A stretch of 23,323 nt of DNA from a virus. Within the stretch, counting starts at the first letter, position 1; each line of letters starts with the position of its first letter. Both the position numbers and the translations under genes were made by a program. Shown in pieces: positions 11,140 through 19,439 of this stretch. The stretch spans positions 1 to 23,323 of IMG/VR virus record IMGVR_UViG_3300013004_000195; one strand, written 5' to 3'. Under the pieces are notes generated by a model. It searched no databases and was not told the origin of the DNA. It was given only the letters and a program-made list of their open reading frames with translations.

Positions 11140-11424
11140 TTAATATCTATATGCCCTATGAAGATCATAATGAATAATAGGAGTCACAGTATACTCGACT
11201 CGTGGAACAACATACTCTTGAACAACTGGCCTAACTACCACTGGAACTACTACTGGTTGAACAATAATTGGAACATAATAATATCCAACAGGATAGTTTT
11301 GCTGAACCACCGGTGGAGGAACAACTTGTCGAACCATTGGTCTCCAGCAGCATTCAAAAGAAAAAGCTTCTGATGCTACTAATAGACTCAAGATAAAAAC
11401 TGATGCTGTTAACAAATTTCTCAT
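11140..11424 (-). CDS. Small secreted Val/Pro/Tyr-rich protein
   Basis: A 94-aa protein with a clear Sec signal peptide (hydrophobic residues 4-17, likely cut after 'ASEAFS'). The mature part starts 'FECCWRP' and is a low-complexity stretch of Val, Pro and Tyr ('VPIIVQPVVVPVVV', 'VRPVVQEYVV'), resembling an extended wall- or surface-associated peptide. The paired Cys could cross-link. AAAGGA precedes the ATG; the stop overlaps the glmS ribosome-binding site. Its place with GlmS and a protease suggests an envelope-directed operon. Exact role unknown. Confidence 0.82.
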   Translation of the reverse strand: MRNLLTASVFILSLLVASEAFSFECCWRPMVRQVVPPPVVQQNYPVGYYYVPIIVQPVVVPVVVRPVVQEYVVPRVEYTVTPIIHYDLHRAYRY

Positions 11425-11433
11425 AATATCCTT

Positions 11434-11652
11434 TCAATTTTCGCTATTAATTTGAACGGTACTATTCTTACGAGGACGACCACGCTCTTTCTTCAAATTC
11501 AACTTTCTTCGTTGACGCCTAATCATAGCGGTAGTAACATCCTGACCAACCATTTGAGATAGCTCCTTAGCCAAAGTCTCATCATTCATGATTCGATGAT
11601 TATTGTTGATAAAATCTGTTTCTGTATTTGTCCACTTTTTATAATTAGCCAT
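11434..11652 (-). CDS. Helix-turn-helix protein with AT-hook-like tail
   Basis: A 72-aa basic protein. Residues 6-53 form a Myb/HTH-like unit ('KWTNTETDFINNN', then 'ETLAKELSQMVGQDVTTAMIRRQRRKL'), followed by 'KKERGRPRKN', whose RGRPRK core is that of an AT-hook minor-groove binder. The domain resembles the N-terminus of the + strand protein at 12582-13421. It is the first gene of the - strand operon and sits beside a palindrome in the divergent promoter region, so it is a good candidate for the local regulator. The binding target is inferred. Confidence 0.8.
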   Translation of the reverse strand: MANYKKWTNTETDFINNNHRIMNDETLAKELSQMVGQDVTTAMIRRQRRKLNLKKERGRPRKNSTVQINSEN

Positions 11653-11689
11653 ATTTCCCGTTCCTTTTTGTAAATAGTAACAATTCCGA

Positions 11690-11710
11690 TTTAGCCAAAT
11701 ATTGACTAAA
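11690..11710. promoter_or_regulatory. 21-bp imperfect palindrome, candidate operator
   Basis: TTTAGCCAAATATTGACTAAA, symmetrical at 17 of 21 positions counting the central base. It overlaps the -35 box of the rightward promoter and lies between the divergent operons. A repressor bound here would block + strand transcription. Candidate binder: the HTH/AT-hook protein encoded next door. Confidence 0.55.
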
Positions 11711-11729
11711 AATTCGCCAACCTTATTAT
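11702..11729 (+). promoter_or_regulatory. Sigma-70-type promoter of the rightward operon
   Basis: TTGACT, 16-bp spacer, TATTAT (or TATATT with a 19-bp spacer). It is 37 bp upstream of the first rightward gene, which has a strong AAGGAG. No CGATA motif is present, so it is separate from the left-arm regulon. Confidence 0.65.
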
Positions 11730-11765
11730 ATTAAGTATTGGTTAGTTTCACGCAAGGAGAAAGAT

Positions 11766-11930
11766 ATGAGTATTCAAGATTTAAATCTGGCCAACTCAGT
11801 ATTGGAAGTTAAAGCCTCCGGCAACATTCAGGATTTTCTACAAGACCTGAAGCTTCCAGAAGGCAAGAGTATAGCCGAATTACTACATGACAATACGGAT
11901 CCTAATGGCACAGAAAAAAAAGACTCCTAA
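11766..11930 (+). CDS. 54-aa acidic hypothetical protein
   Basis: A short ORF starting MSIQDLNLANSVLEVKA, helical and acidic ('PEGKSIAELLHDN'). AAGGAG stands 7 nt before the ATG, the best ribosome-binding site in the area. It overlaps the next gene by 26 bases. First gene of the rightward operon. Function unknown. Confidence 0.75.
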   Translation: MSIQDLNLANSVLEVKASGNIQDFLQDLKLPEGKSIAELLHDNTDPNGTEKKDS

Positions 11931-12621
11931 AATATCAATCAAGAAAAATACTAAAAAGCCAAAGACCATAATTCCAAAGCATTCGTTGCCTAATGGAGTT
12001 ACTGAAGAAGAATTTTTAAAAGTATTAGATAATATAGCTCGTCGATTAGGTCACCGATTCCGATTTGGATATCATGACTTTGACGACATGAAACAACAAG
12101 CGGCCATATTCGCCATAGAAGGTTTAGAAAAATATGATAATAGTCGTCCCCTAGAAAACTTCCTATGGACCCACGTAAGAAATCGCCTCTTTAATTACAA
12201 ACGAAACAATTACCAGAGACCAGACAAACCCTGCTTAACTTGTCCCCTTTTTGATAAAACGTATCAGTGTTCCCAAAATCAATGTTCCAAATATACAGAC
12301 AAAGAAGAATGTGAACTATATAGCTCATGGAGCAATCGAAATGTTGCAAAGAAGAATATTATGCAGCCAACACATATTGAGCACGAAGTTCATTCTCATC
12401 ACTTAGCTAATGATGATTTTACTAATTTGGTTCAAAATCAAGAGATTATCAAGTTTCTTGATGCTAATATTAAAAATGAGTTTAGAGAGAGTTACCTAAA
12501 ATTAAAACACGGAACCAAAATTTCTAAACAATATCTGGTCAAACTCCAAAAACACATACTAGAACTAATGGAGAATTCAGAATGGCATCAGACGATACGC
12601 CAAGAAAAAGAGGACAATTAA
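11905..12621 (+). CDS. Sigma-70 region-2-like protein, putative phage late sigma factor
   Basis: A 238-aa protein. After a Lys-rich tail (1-25), residues 52-101 match sigma-70 region 2: 'YHDFDDMKQQAAIFAIEG', then 'LEKYDNSRPLENFLW' and 'HVRNRLFNYKR'. A Cys cluster follows (C110, C113, C122, C127, C136), probably zinc-binding, then a helical C-terminus. This layout resembles T4 gp55-type late sigma factors, small proteins that direct host RNA polymerase to late promoters. The ATG at 11905 is preferred over one six codons earlier because GGAT is well placed. Next to the packaging genes it would fit control of the late operon; promoter specificity is inferred. Confidence 0.75.
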   Translation: MAQKKKTPKISIKKNTKKPKTIIPKHSLPNGVTEEEFLKVLDNIARRLGHRFRFGYHDFDDMKQQAAIFAIEGLEKYDNSRPLENFLWTHVRNRLFNYKRNNYQRPDKPCLTCPLFDKTYQCSQNQCSKYTDKEECELYSSWSNRNVAKKNIMQPTHIEHEVHSHHLANDDFTNLVQNQEIIKFLDANIKNEFRESYLKLKHGTKISKQYLVKLQKHILELMENSEWHQTIRQEKEDN

Positions 12622-13421
12622 GTTTAGGGGAAGAGCAATTTATACGAGATAATTTCTCTTCTATGGATATAGATGAGATAGCAAAATCTCTTAATAGAAA
12701 TGTTGCTCCTATAAAAAGATACATAACCGAAAATCAATTGGTGATTTCGGAAGACGAAAAAAATGATGTTGAATCTTTAAAGCAAAAACTTCATACTAAA
12801 ACCTTTTGGAGCGAAATTAAAAGACAGTTTGATGATAGTACCGGCGAACTTCAGTATTTTGAAGATACTTGGGTAGGGTTGATTAAACAGTTTCGTGAAG
12901 ACGTTTTACCAGCTGAAGAACTTCAAATCAAACAATTTATCACTATCGATATTCTTATCAATAGGAGTATGAAAGAACGCAAGCGACACATAGCAGAAAC
13001 CGATAAGTTACAACGATTGGTAGATAAGGAATATGCAAAAGACGAAATTGATAGAGATATTCCACGGCTAGCTAATTTAGAAACTCAATTAAGTTTTGCA
13101 AGAAACAGTATTGCTAATTATACAAATGAATATACCAAACTACTTAATGAACAGCAAAAAATTAGTAAAGACCTTAAGGCCACCAGAGAGCAAAGAATCA
13201 AAAGAATCGAAGACGGTAAAAGCAGCTGGGCTGGTTTAATACGAATGTTAGAAGATGAAGAAATAAGAGAAAAAGAAGGACGAGAAATGGAGATTCTTGC
13301 CCTCGCTACCGCTAAGTATAAGGAAAAATTAGAAGGATATCATAATTATGAGGATAAGAAAATAGACCGACCCATACTTACTCCTGAGAGTGTTTTAAGA
13401 GAGGAAAATAATAATGAATAA
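12582..13421 (+). CDS. HTH and coiled-coil protein, candidate terminase small subunit
   Basis: A 279-aa protein. The N-terminal 50 residues form a helix-turn-helix-like unit ('EEQFIRDNFSSMDIDEIAKSL'). The rest is almost all charged helix, with a likely coiled coil about 130-200 ('TQLSFARNSIANYTNEYTK'). DNA-binding head plus oligomerising helices, just upstream of the packaging genes, is typical of small terminases, which recognise phage DNA and stimulate the large subunit. The sequence itself does not prove this. It overlaps the sigma-like gene by 40 bases with GGAG before the ATG. Confidence 0.65.
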   Translation: MASDDTPRKRGQLSLGEEQFIRDNFSSMDIDEIAKSLNRNVAPIKRYITENQLVISEDEKNDVESLKQKLHTKTFWSEIKRQFDDSTGELQYFEDTWVGLIKQFREDVLPAEELQIKQFITIDILINRSMKERKRHIAETDKLQRLVDKEYAKDEIDRDIPRLANLETQLSFARNSIANYTNEYTKLLNEQQKISKDLKATREQRIKRIEDGKSSWAGLIRMLEDEEIREKEGREMEILALATAKYKEKLEGYHNYEDKKIDRPILTPESVLREENNNE

Positions 13422-14406
13422 AACAGCTATCATAACAGGAATAACAGGACAAGACGGATCTTATTTAGCAGAATATTTATTGAGTAAAGAGTATAGTGTT
13501 ATTGGTCTTTACAGAAGAAGTAGTATTAATAATTGCGAAAGAGTTAATCATTTACTAGATTATGAGAATTTTAGTTTGGAAGAATTTGATTTAACTGATC
13601 CTAGTGATTGTTCAAGAATTTTAGAAAAACACCAACCAGATGAACTATACAACTTGGCGGCCATGAGTCATGTTGCAACCAGCTTCCATCAGCCGTCTAC
13701 CACTTTTGAAATAGATACTATCGGAGTAATTAATCTGCTAGAAGGTATAAGATGTCGATCTTCTCATACGAAATTCTATCAGGCTAGTACCAGTGAAATG
13801 TTTGGTAAAAATTATTCAATAAATAATAATGGAGAAAAATATCAAGATGAAGATACTCCTTTAATTCCTCAAAGTCCATACGCAGTAGCAAAACTAGCTA
13901 GTCATCGAATGCTACAAATATATCGTGAGGCTTATGGACTATATGCTTGTTCAGGAATCTTATTTAATCATGAGAGTCCACGACGAGGTGAAAACTTTGT
14001 TACGAGGAAAATTACCAGATATATAGGGAAATTAGTTAATAACAAGATATCAAAAAGCAATAAGCTGAAATTAGGTAATATACTAGCTTCTAGAGATTGG
14101 GGTCACGCCAAGGATTTCGTTCAGGGAATGCATATGATGCTAGATAATGATATTGCTGATGATTATGTTCTATGTACGGGGAAAACTCATACGGTCCAGG
14201 ATTTTTTAGAACTATCATTTAAAATGGTTGAACTGAATTACAAAGACCATATCGAAATTGATTCTGAGCTATATCGTCCAGCAGAAGTTAATTACTTAAA
14301 GGGTCGATGTGATAAAGCTACAAAAAGTTTGGGTTGGGTTCATCATACTTCGTTTGAAGAACTTGTTAATGAGATGGTATCTAGCGACATAAGATTATTA
14401 TCATGA
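13414..14406 (+). CDS. gmd: GDP-mannose 4,6-dehydratase
   Basis: A 330-aa extended short-chain dehydrogenase converting GDP-mannose to GDP-4-keto-6-deoxymannose, precursor of GDP-fucose and related sugars. The NADP(H)-binding 'TGITGQDGSYL' (G9, G12, G15) is followed by 'NLAAMSHVATSF', the catalytic T126-S127-E128 region in 'STSEMFG', and the Y156/K160 pair in 'PYAVAK'. 'FNHESPRRGENFVTRK' and 'ASRDWGHAKDFV' are diagnostic of GMD rather than other epimerases. The length is slightly shorter than bacterial GMD. It overlaps the upstream gene by 8 bases and the next by 4, so it is transcribed with the packaging genes. Probable role: glycosylating virion or host-surface material. Confidence 0.95.
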   Translation: MNKTAIITGITGQDGSYLAEYLLSKEYSVIGLYRRSSINNCERVNHLLDYENFSLEEFDLTDPSDCSRILEKHQPDELYNLAAMSHVATSFHQPSTTFEIDTIGVINLLEGIRCRSSHTKFYQASTSEMFGKNYSINNNGEKYQDEDTPLIPQSPYAVAKLASHRMLQIYREAYGLYACSGILFNHESPRRGENFVTRKITRYIGKLVNNKISKSNKLKLGNILASRDWGHAKDFVQGMHMMLDNDIADDYVLCTGKTHTVQDFLELSFKMVELNYKDHIEIDSELYRPAEVNYLKGRCDKATKSLGWVHHTSFEELVNEMVSSDIRLLS

Positions 14407-14681
14407 GGGATTTTCAAGATCCATTATACAAAAAGTGGAGAAAAGAAGTTTATAAAAGAGACAATCACCAATGTCAGTGGCCTAATTGTTCTATAAAAAA
14501 GAAGTTGAATGCTCATCACATTAAAACTTGGGCAGAATATCCCGGTTTAAGATTCATTGTTGATAACGGAATAACATTATGCTATTTACATCATAAAATG
14601 ATCAAAAATATGGAAGCTTTGTATGAAGGTGTATTCTTTAAAATCATTAGCGATAAAAAGAAACCTCCTAAGAATAAATGA
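14403..14681 (+). CDS. HNH endonuclease
   Basis: A 92-aa nuclease of the HNH fold. Zinc-type Cys pairs (C24, C29 and C60 with H63/H64) surround 'LNAHHIKTWAEYP' (H38-H39) and 'DNGITLCYLHH' with N55, giving the H-N-H order. Phage HNH proteins beside terminase genes can be needed for cutting concatemers during packaging, as with HK97 gp74; a homing or stand-alone endonuclease is the alternative. The ATG overlaps the gmd stop as ATGA. Confidence 0.9.
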   Translation: MRDFQDPLYKKWRKEVYKRDNHQCQWPNCSIKKKLNAHHIKTWAEYPGLRFIVDNGITLCYLHHKMIKNMEALYEGVFFKIISDKKKPPKNK

Positions 14682-14687
14682 GTTTTT

Positions 14688-15164
14688 ATGAAACACGATA
14701 ACTTTACTATTATTGTAGATACCAGGGAACAGCAGCCTTGGACCTTTGATAATTATGCTACAGCTAAAAGAAAGCTAGATACTGGAGATTATAGCATAGA
14801 GGGTCTTGAGCATCTTCTTGGAATTGAAAGGAAGAAAAGCGTAAGCGAGTTTGCTAATAATATTGTAGAAAGTCGTTTTAGCGACGTTGTTGAAAGATTA
14901 AGTAAATTAAAATATGCTTTTATATTATTTGAATTTCATCTAGAAGATGTTTTGATATATCCAATAGGATCTACCGTTCCTAAAAAATGGTGGAACAATA
15001 TTAAGGTTAGCCCAGCCTTTATTATGAAGAATATAATGGAGCTACAACTATTACATAACATTAAAATATGCTTTTGTGGGTCAGCATCTAATGCGGAAAA
15101 AATGGCAGAGTACATACTTAAAAAGGTAGACCATCTTGAAAAGCTCCCAAAAACAGATATTTGA
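14688..15164 (+). CDS. ERCC4/XPF-type nuclease
   Basis: A 158-aa single-domain nuclease. 'VDTREQQPW' (D11, R13, E14), 'TGDYSI' (G33, D34) and 'IERKKS' (E47, R48, K49) are the XPF/Mus81-type active-site motifs. The aspartate of the classic ERK-x3-D is replaced by S53, followed by E54, so catalysis may use E54 or be weakened. The family cuts branched DNA; in a phage this could resolve recombination or replication junctions before packaging. It has no HhH domain. It starts 6 bp after the HNH gene and overlaps the terminase start. Confidence 0.88.
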   Translation: MKHDNFTIIVDTREQQPWTFDNYATAKRKLDTGDYSIEGLEHLLGIERKKSVSEFANNIVESRFSDVVERLSKLKYAFILFEFHLEDVLIYPIGSTVPKKWWNNIKVSPAFIMKNIMELQLLHNIKICFCGSASNAEKMAEYILKKVDHLEKLPKTDI

Positions 15165-17166
15165 AAATGCTTGGCTAGGACTAGGCAATCTTGATGATCT
15201 TGAGATATCTAAGAATCTCATGATTCATAGATCCGAAAAAGACATAGAATTTCCAGACGCTCATTTATTAAGAATACTAAGAAATCCGCATTATATTGGT
15301 TCAACATGTAAGCTGCTATTTAATATAGAATTGCATCCTATACAAATAGCTATTATTCAAGAATTCTGGATACGAGCATTCCCAATGTATATAGCTAGTC
15401 GTGGTTGGGGTAAAAGCTTTTTGCTAGCTCTTTACTGTGTTCTTAAAATGACATTCTATCCCGGTACTAAAATAGTAGTAGTGGGTGCTGCTTTCCGACA
15501 GAGTAAGATTATCTTTGAATATATGGAGAACATATGGAGAACTAGTCCTATACTTCGTAGCATATTTAATGGAAATGATGATGGTCCGAGAAGAGACGTT
15601 GACCGATGTACTATTCGACTTGGCGATAGTTGGACAACAGCTATTCCTATGGGTGACGGAAGTAAGATCAGAGGTTTAAGAGCTCATATTATTATAGCGG
15701 ACGAATTTGCATCCATATCTCCAGATATCTATGAAACAGTAGTGTCGGGCTTCGCGGCAGTTAGTGCTAGTCCAATACAAAACGTAAAAGAAGAAGCTAA
15801 AAAGCAAGCTATGAAAGAAGCAGGTATTTGGAATGAAGAACTTGAGCAGCTTCAATATAAGATGGGAAATCAAGCTATTATATCTGGCACGGCGGATTAC
15901 GATTTTAAGCATTTTGCTAGTTACTGGAAAAGATACAAGGCAATTATAGAGAGCCAAGGAGACGAGCGTAAACTAACAGAACTATTTAAGGGAGAAGTTC
16001 CTAGTAATTTTAATTGGAAAGACTATTCGATTATCAGAATGCCTTATGAATTAATTCCAAAAGGATTCATGGATGACAAACAAGTTAGTAGAGCGCGAGC
16101 TACAATTCATAGCGGTATCTACAATATGGAATATGCAGCGTGTTTTGTTACAGATAGTGAAGGATTTTTCAGAAGAAGTTTAATAGAAGGATGTGTAACT
16201 TCAGACTCTAAGCCAATATCTATTGGAGGAAAAACCGTTTCATTTGATGCTATGATTAATGGTGATCCAAAAGCTCAGTATGTTTATGGGATTGACCCAG
16301 CGTCCGAACAAGATAATTTTAGTATCATTATTATAGAAGCTCATTCGGATCATAACAGAATAGTATATTGTTGGACTACTAATCGTAGTAACTTTAAAGA
16401 AAGACTGAAGACAGGACTAGTAAAAGATCACGACTTTTATGGATTCTGTTGTCGAAAGATTAGGAATCTAATGAAGATTTTCCCTTGTGCTCGCATAGGA
16501 TTAGATGCTCAGGGTGGAGGTGTGGCTATAGAAGAAGCTTTACATGATCCGGCAAAGCTAGAAGATGGAGAAAATTTAATTTGGCCGATAATAGATCCAG
16601 ATAAAAGTAGAGATACAGACGATCAGGCTGGCTTACATCTTATTGAATTGGTGCAGTTCGCCAAAGCGGACTGGACTGCCCATGCTAATCACGGACTAAG
16701 AAAGGATCTAGAAGATAAAGTATTGCTATTTCCTAGATTCGATAACTTAACCCTAGGATTGGCGCTAGAGAGAGAAGGAAAAGATATTCTTGAAAGCGAA
16801 TTAAATCCAATCTATGATAGTCTAAGCGAATGTATCTTAGAGATTGAGGAGCTAAAGAATGAGCTTACGACCATAGTAATGACGCAAACTAGTACTGGGC
16901 CGAACGCTAGAGATCGCTGGGATACTCCAGAGGTTAAAATGCCTAATGGTAAAAAGGGAAGATTGCGCAAAGATAGATACAGTTCTTTATTAATTGCTAA
17001 TATGATAGCCCGACAGATGACAAGAACTCTCAAATCAATAGAATATGATGTGGTTGGAGGCAAGGCTAGTGAAATGGTATCCCATAACGGTCAAATGTAC
17101 AAAGGACCAGAATGGTTTGTTAATGGCGCTAATGATGATATTTATACGGGTATTTATAGAGAATAA
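15136..17166 (+). CDS. terL: Terminase large subunit
   Basis: A 676-aa packaging motor. The ATPase Walker A is 'SRGWGKSF' (residues 88-95) and Walker B 'HIIIADEFA' (184-192, with D189 and E190). The RNase H-like nuclease domain follows, with acidic residues D387 in 'YGIDPASEQD' and D457 in 'GLDAQGGG' matching T4 gp17-type centres. Length is within the long end of the family. The start is a TTG preceded by AAGG and overlapping the ERCC4 gene by 29 bases; the first in-frame ATG, 28 codons in, would trim the N-terminus. It cuts and pumps DNA into proheads with the portal encoded next. Confidence 0.95.
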   Translation: MKSSQKQIFENAWLGLGNLDDLEISKNLMIHRSEKDIEFPDAHLLRILRNPHYIGSTCKLLFNIELHPIQIAIIQEFWIRAFPMYIASRGWGKSFLLALYCVLKMTFYPGTKIVVVGAAFRQSKIIFEYMENIWRTSPILRSIFNGNDDGPRRDVDRCTIRLGDSWTTAIPMGDGSKIRGLRAHIIIADEFASISPDIYETVVSGFAAVSASPIQNVKEEAKKQAMKEAGIWNEELEQLQYKMGNQAIISGTADYDFKHFASYWKRYKAIIESQGDERKLTELFKGEVPSNFNWKDYSIIRMPYELIPKGFMDDKQVSRARATIHSGIYNMEYAACFVTDSEGFFRRSLIEGCVTSDSKPISIGGKTVSFDAMINGDPKAQYVYGIDPASEQDNFSIIIIEAHSDHNRIVYCWTTNRSNFKERLKTGLVKDHDFYGFCCRKIRNLMKIFPCARIGLDAQGGGVAIEEALHDPAKLEDGENLIWPIIDPDKSRDTDDQAGLHLIELVQFAKADWTAHANHGLRKDLEDKVLLFPRFDNLTLGLALEREGKDILESELNPIYDSLSECILEIEELKNELTTIVMTQTSTGPNARDRWDTPEVKMPNGKKGRLRKDRYSSLLIANMIARQMTRTLKSIEYDVVGGKASEMVSHNGQMYKGPEWFVNGANDDIYTGIYRE

Positions 17167-17174
17167 GTGTATAT

Positions 17175-17185
17175 GATAAATATAT
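17175..17185 (+). promoter_or_regulatory. Candidate T4-like late promoter
   Basis: GATAAATATAT in the gap between terminase and portal, 43 bp before the portal ATG. The same 11-mer is at 22686-22696. It resembles the T4 late box TATAAATA. Promoter function is inferred from this match and the sigma-like gene at 11905-12621. Confidence 0.4.
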
Positions 17186-17228
17186 CTTATCTAATTCAAA
17201 TGCAATACTATTACAATTAAAATAAATT

Positions 17229-19424
17229 ATGGCTAAAAAGAAAACCAAAGCAGATGTGATCCAAAACGCTAATACTATCCCCGAGGATGCATATGTTACA
17301 TGGGGAGACGATTTGGCCAGTAAACAAGAAGCTTTGAAAAGATCTTCAGCTTCTCTAGATGAATTTACCCTGGTTCAAAAAGCAGAAGGTATGCGTAGAT
17401 ACGGGTTGGACTATTCAAATCTGGACGGGGTTACAGGTAGTCGTCCAGGATTTACTCGCACAGACTATGACTATTTTAGACCAGATGAAGCAGTACCTAA
17501 AAAGCTAAAAGCTATTCTACAAAGAGCAGAAGACATTTATCAAAGAGTTGGTTTAGTCAAAAACGTTATTGATCTCATGGGAGATTTTGCCACACAAGGT
17601 ATAAGATTTTCTCATAGAAACAAAAGAATAGAAAGATTTTATAGAAGATGGTTTAAAAAAATAAACGGTAAGGATAGAAGCGAGAGATTCTTAAACAACC
17701 TTTATAAATCTGGAAATGTCGTAGTAGACAGAAGAACAGCAAAAATTAGTTTAAAGGTTACTGATAAGCTATATCAGAGTCTAGGTGCTGCAGATTATCA
17801 AATTTCAGACATAGACAATATGCCAGTAGATAAAAGGGAAATTCCTTGGAGATATACTTTTATTGATCCTGTTTTTGTAGACGTTGTAGCTGGTCCATTA
17901 GCTGCTTTCGTCGATAAAAAAACTTATGAATTACAACTTCCTGGTAACTTAAGAAATCAAATCAATTCCCCAAGAACAGATGCTGAAAAACAAATACTAG
18001 CAGGTCTTCCTAAAGAGATACTTGAAGCAGCAAAGACCCAACATGGATACCCTCTTGATCCAAATAAGACTCTTGTATTTCATTATAAGAAAGATGACTG
18101 GCAAGCTTGGGCATTTCCAATGATATACGCTATCATGGATGATTTGACAGTGGTCGAGAAACTAAAGCTTGCTGATATGGCAGCGCTAGACGGCGCCGTT
18201 TCTAATATAAGAATTTTTAAGCTAGGTAATCTAGAACATAAAATAGCACCAACAAAAGCAGCTACCGCTAAGCTAGCTCAGATACTAGGAAATAATACTG
18301 GTGGCGGTACTATGGATCTTATTTGGGGTCCTGATATTGAATTGTTAGAATCGAAAAGTAATGTTCATCAGTTTTTAGGAGAAGGCAAATATATACCTCA
18401 TATGAATGCTGTGTATGCTGGTCTTGGAATTCCTCCTACATTAACTGGAACCTTCGGAGCAGCTGGTACAACAAATAATTTCATTTCATTAAAAACGCTA
18501 ACGCAAAGACTACAGTACGGAAGAGATGTTCTAATACAATTTTGGGAAAACGAAATTGCTATAGTACAAAAAGCTATGGGTTTCAAATATCCAGCAAAAA
18601 TAGAATTCGATAGAATGGATCTTAGTGATGAGAATAGCGAAAAAGCATTATTGATTCAACTAGCAGATAGAAATCTTATTAGCGATGAGCTACTACAAAC
18701 TAAGTTCGGATTTGATCCAGATATGGAAAAGTCTAGACTAAATAGAGAAGGTAGAGAAAGAAAGAGTAATAGAATGGCAAAAAAAGCTGGTCCTTGGCAT
18801 GATCCACAATTAGAAAATAGCTTAAAGAAAATAGCTCTACAAAGCGGGACCGTTACTCCTAGTCAAGTTGGACTAGAGTTAGACAAGAAGAAATCTGGAG
18901 AAAAAACTGGATTAGAACTAAAAACTCCTCCAGCTTCTCCTATCGTCTCTCCTTCGAAGTTGGCAAACGATTCGCAAGAATCGTTGCCTCAGGTGCCAGG
19001 GCAAGGCAGACCGAAAATGTCAAAGGACACCGAACAAAGGAAAACAAAAGTTTTCAAGCCACAAACTGGAGCGAGCATAATGATTTGGGCGAGTAAGACC
19101 CAAGATAAGATCAATGAAATAATCAACCCAATTTTACTTGAGTTTTATAGCAAGAAAAATCTAAGAAGCTTAAGCTCGGTCGAATTCCAAGAAGCAGAAG
19201 AGATACGCGCCAAAATACTATTCAGTTTACAGCCAATGTCAAAGATAGATACCGAATCCGTAATGACCGCGTTCTCAAACATCAACACATCTGCAACACA
19301 TGATAGAATTATAGAATATAAAAACTGGCTTAAGACTATCGAACAAGCACTAGGTCAACCGCTTTCTGTTGAAGATCAAAAGCAGGCAAAGGCGTCTTTT
19401 TATAGCTTGGTGTATTCATCCTAA
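17229..19424 (+). CDS. Portal protein
   Basis: A 731-aa protein forming the dodecameric DNA gate at the capsid vertex. Placement between terminase and protease/scaffold is diagnostic. Supporting features are the N-terminal stretch 'VGLVKNVIDLMGDFATQG', 'DPVFVDVVAGPLAAF', and the core motif 'NAVYAGLGIPPTLTGTFGAAG' followed by 'LKTLTQRLQYGRDVLIQFW' typical of portals. The last 200 or so residues, after about 530, are a Pro/Ser/Lys-rich linker plus helical tail, longer than in common portals. No Shine-Dalgarno is obvious, but the gap upstream carries the candidate late promoter. Confidence 0.9.
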   Translation: MAKKKTKADVIQNANTIPEDAYVTWGDDLASKQEALKRSSASLDEFTLVQKAEGMRRYGLDYSNLDGVTGSRPGFTRTDYDYFRPDEAVPKKLKAILQRAEDIYQRVGLVKNVIDLMGDFATQGIRFSHRNKRIERFYRRWFKKINGKDRSERFLNNLYKSGNVVVDRRTAKISLKVTDKLYQSLGAADYQISDIDNMPVDKREIPWRYTFIDPVFVDVVAGPLAAFVDKKTYELQLPGNLRNQINSPRTDAEKQILAGLPKEILEAAKTQHGYPLDPNKTLVFHYKKDDWQAWAFPMIYAIMDDLTVVEKLKLADMAALDGAVSNIRIFKLGNLEHKIAPTKAATAKLAQILGNNTGGGTMDLIWGPDIELLESKSNVHQFLGEGKYIPHMNAVYAGLGIPPTLTGTFGAAGTTNNFISLKTLTQRLQYGRDVLIQFWENEIAIVQKAMGFKYPAKIEFDRMDLSDENSEKALLIQLADRNLISDELLQTKFGFDPDMEKSRLNREGRERKSNRMAKKAGPWHDPQLENSLKKIALQSGTVTPSQVGLELDKKKSGEKTGLELKTPPASPIVSPSKLANDSQESLPQVPGQGRPKMSKDTEQRKTKVFKPQTGASIMIWASKTQDKINEIINPILLEFYSKKNLRSLSSVEFQEAEEIRAKILFSLQPMSKIDTESVMTAFSNINTSATHDRIIEYKNWLKTIEQALGQPLSVEDQKQAKASFYSLVYSS

Positions 19425-19439
19425 GAATAGGAGAAAAAT

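Noticed and set aside
15676-15957. 93-aa - strand ORF inside the terminase gene
   Set aside because: No promoter, ribosome-binding site or protein-like pattern; it lies wholly within the ATPase coding region.
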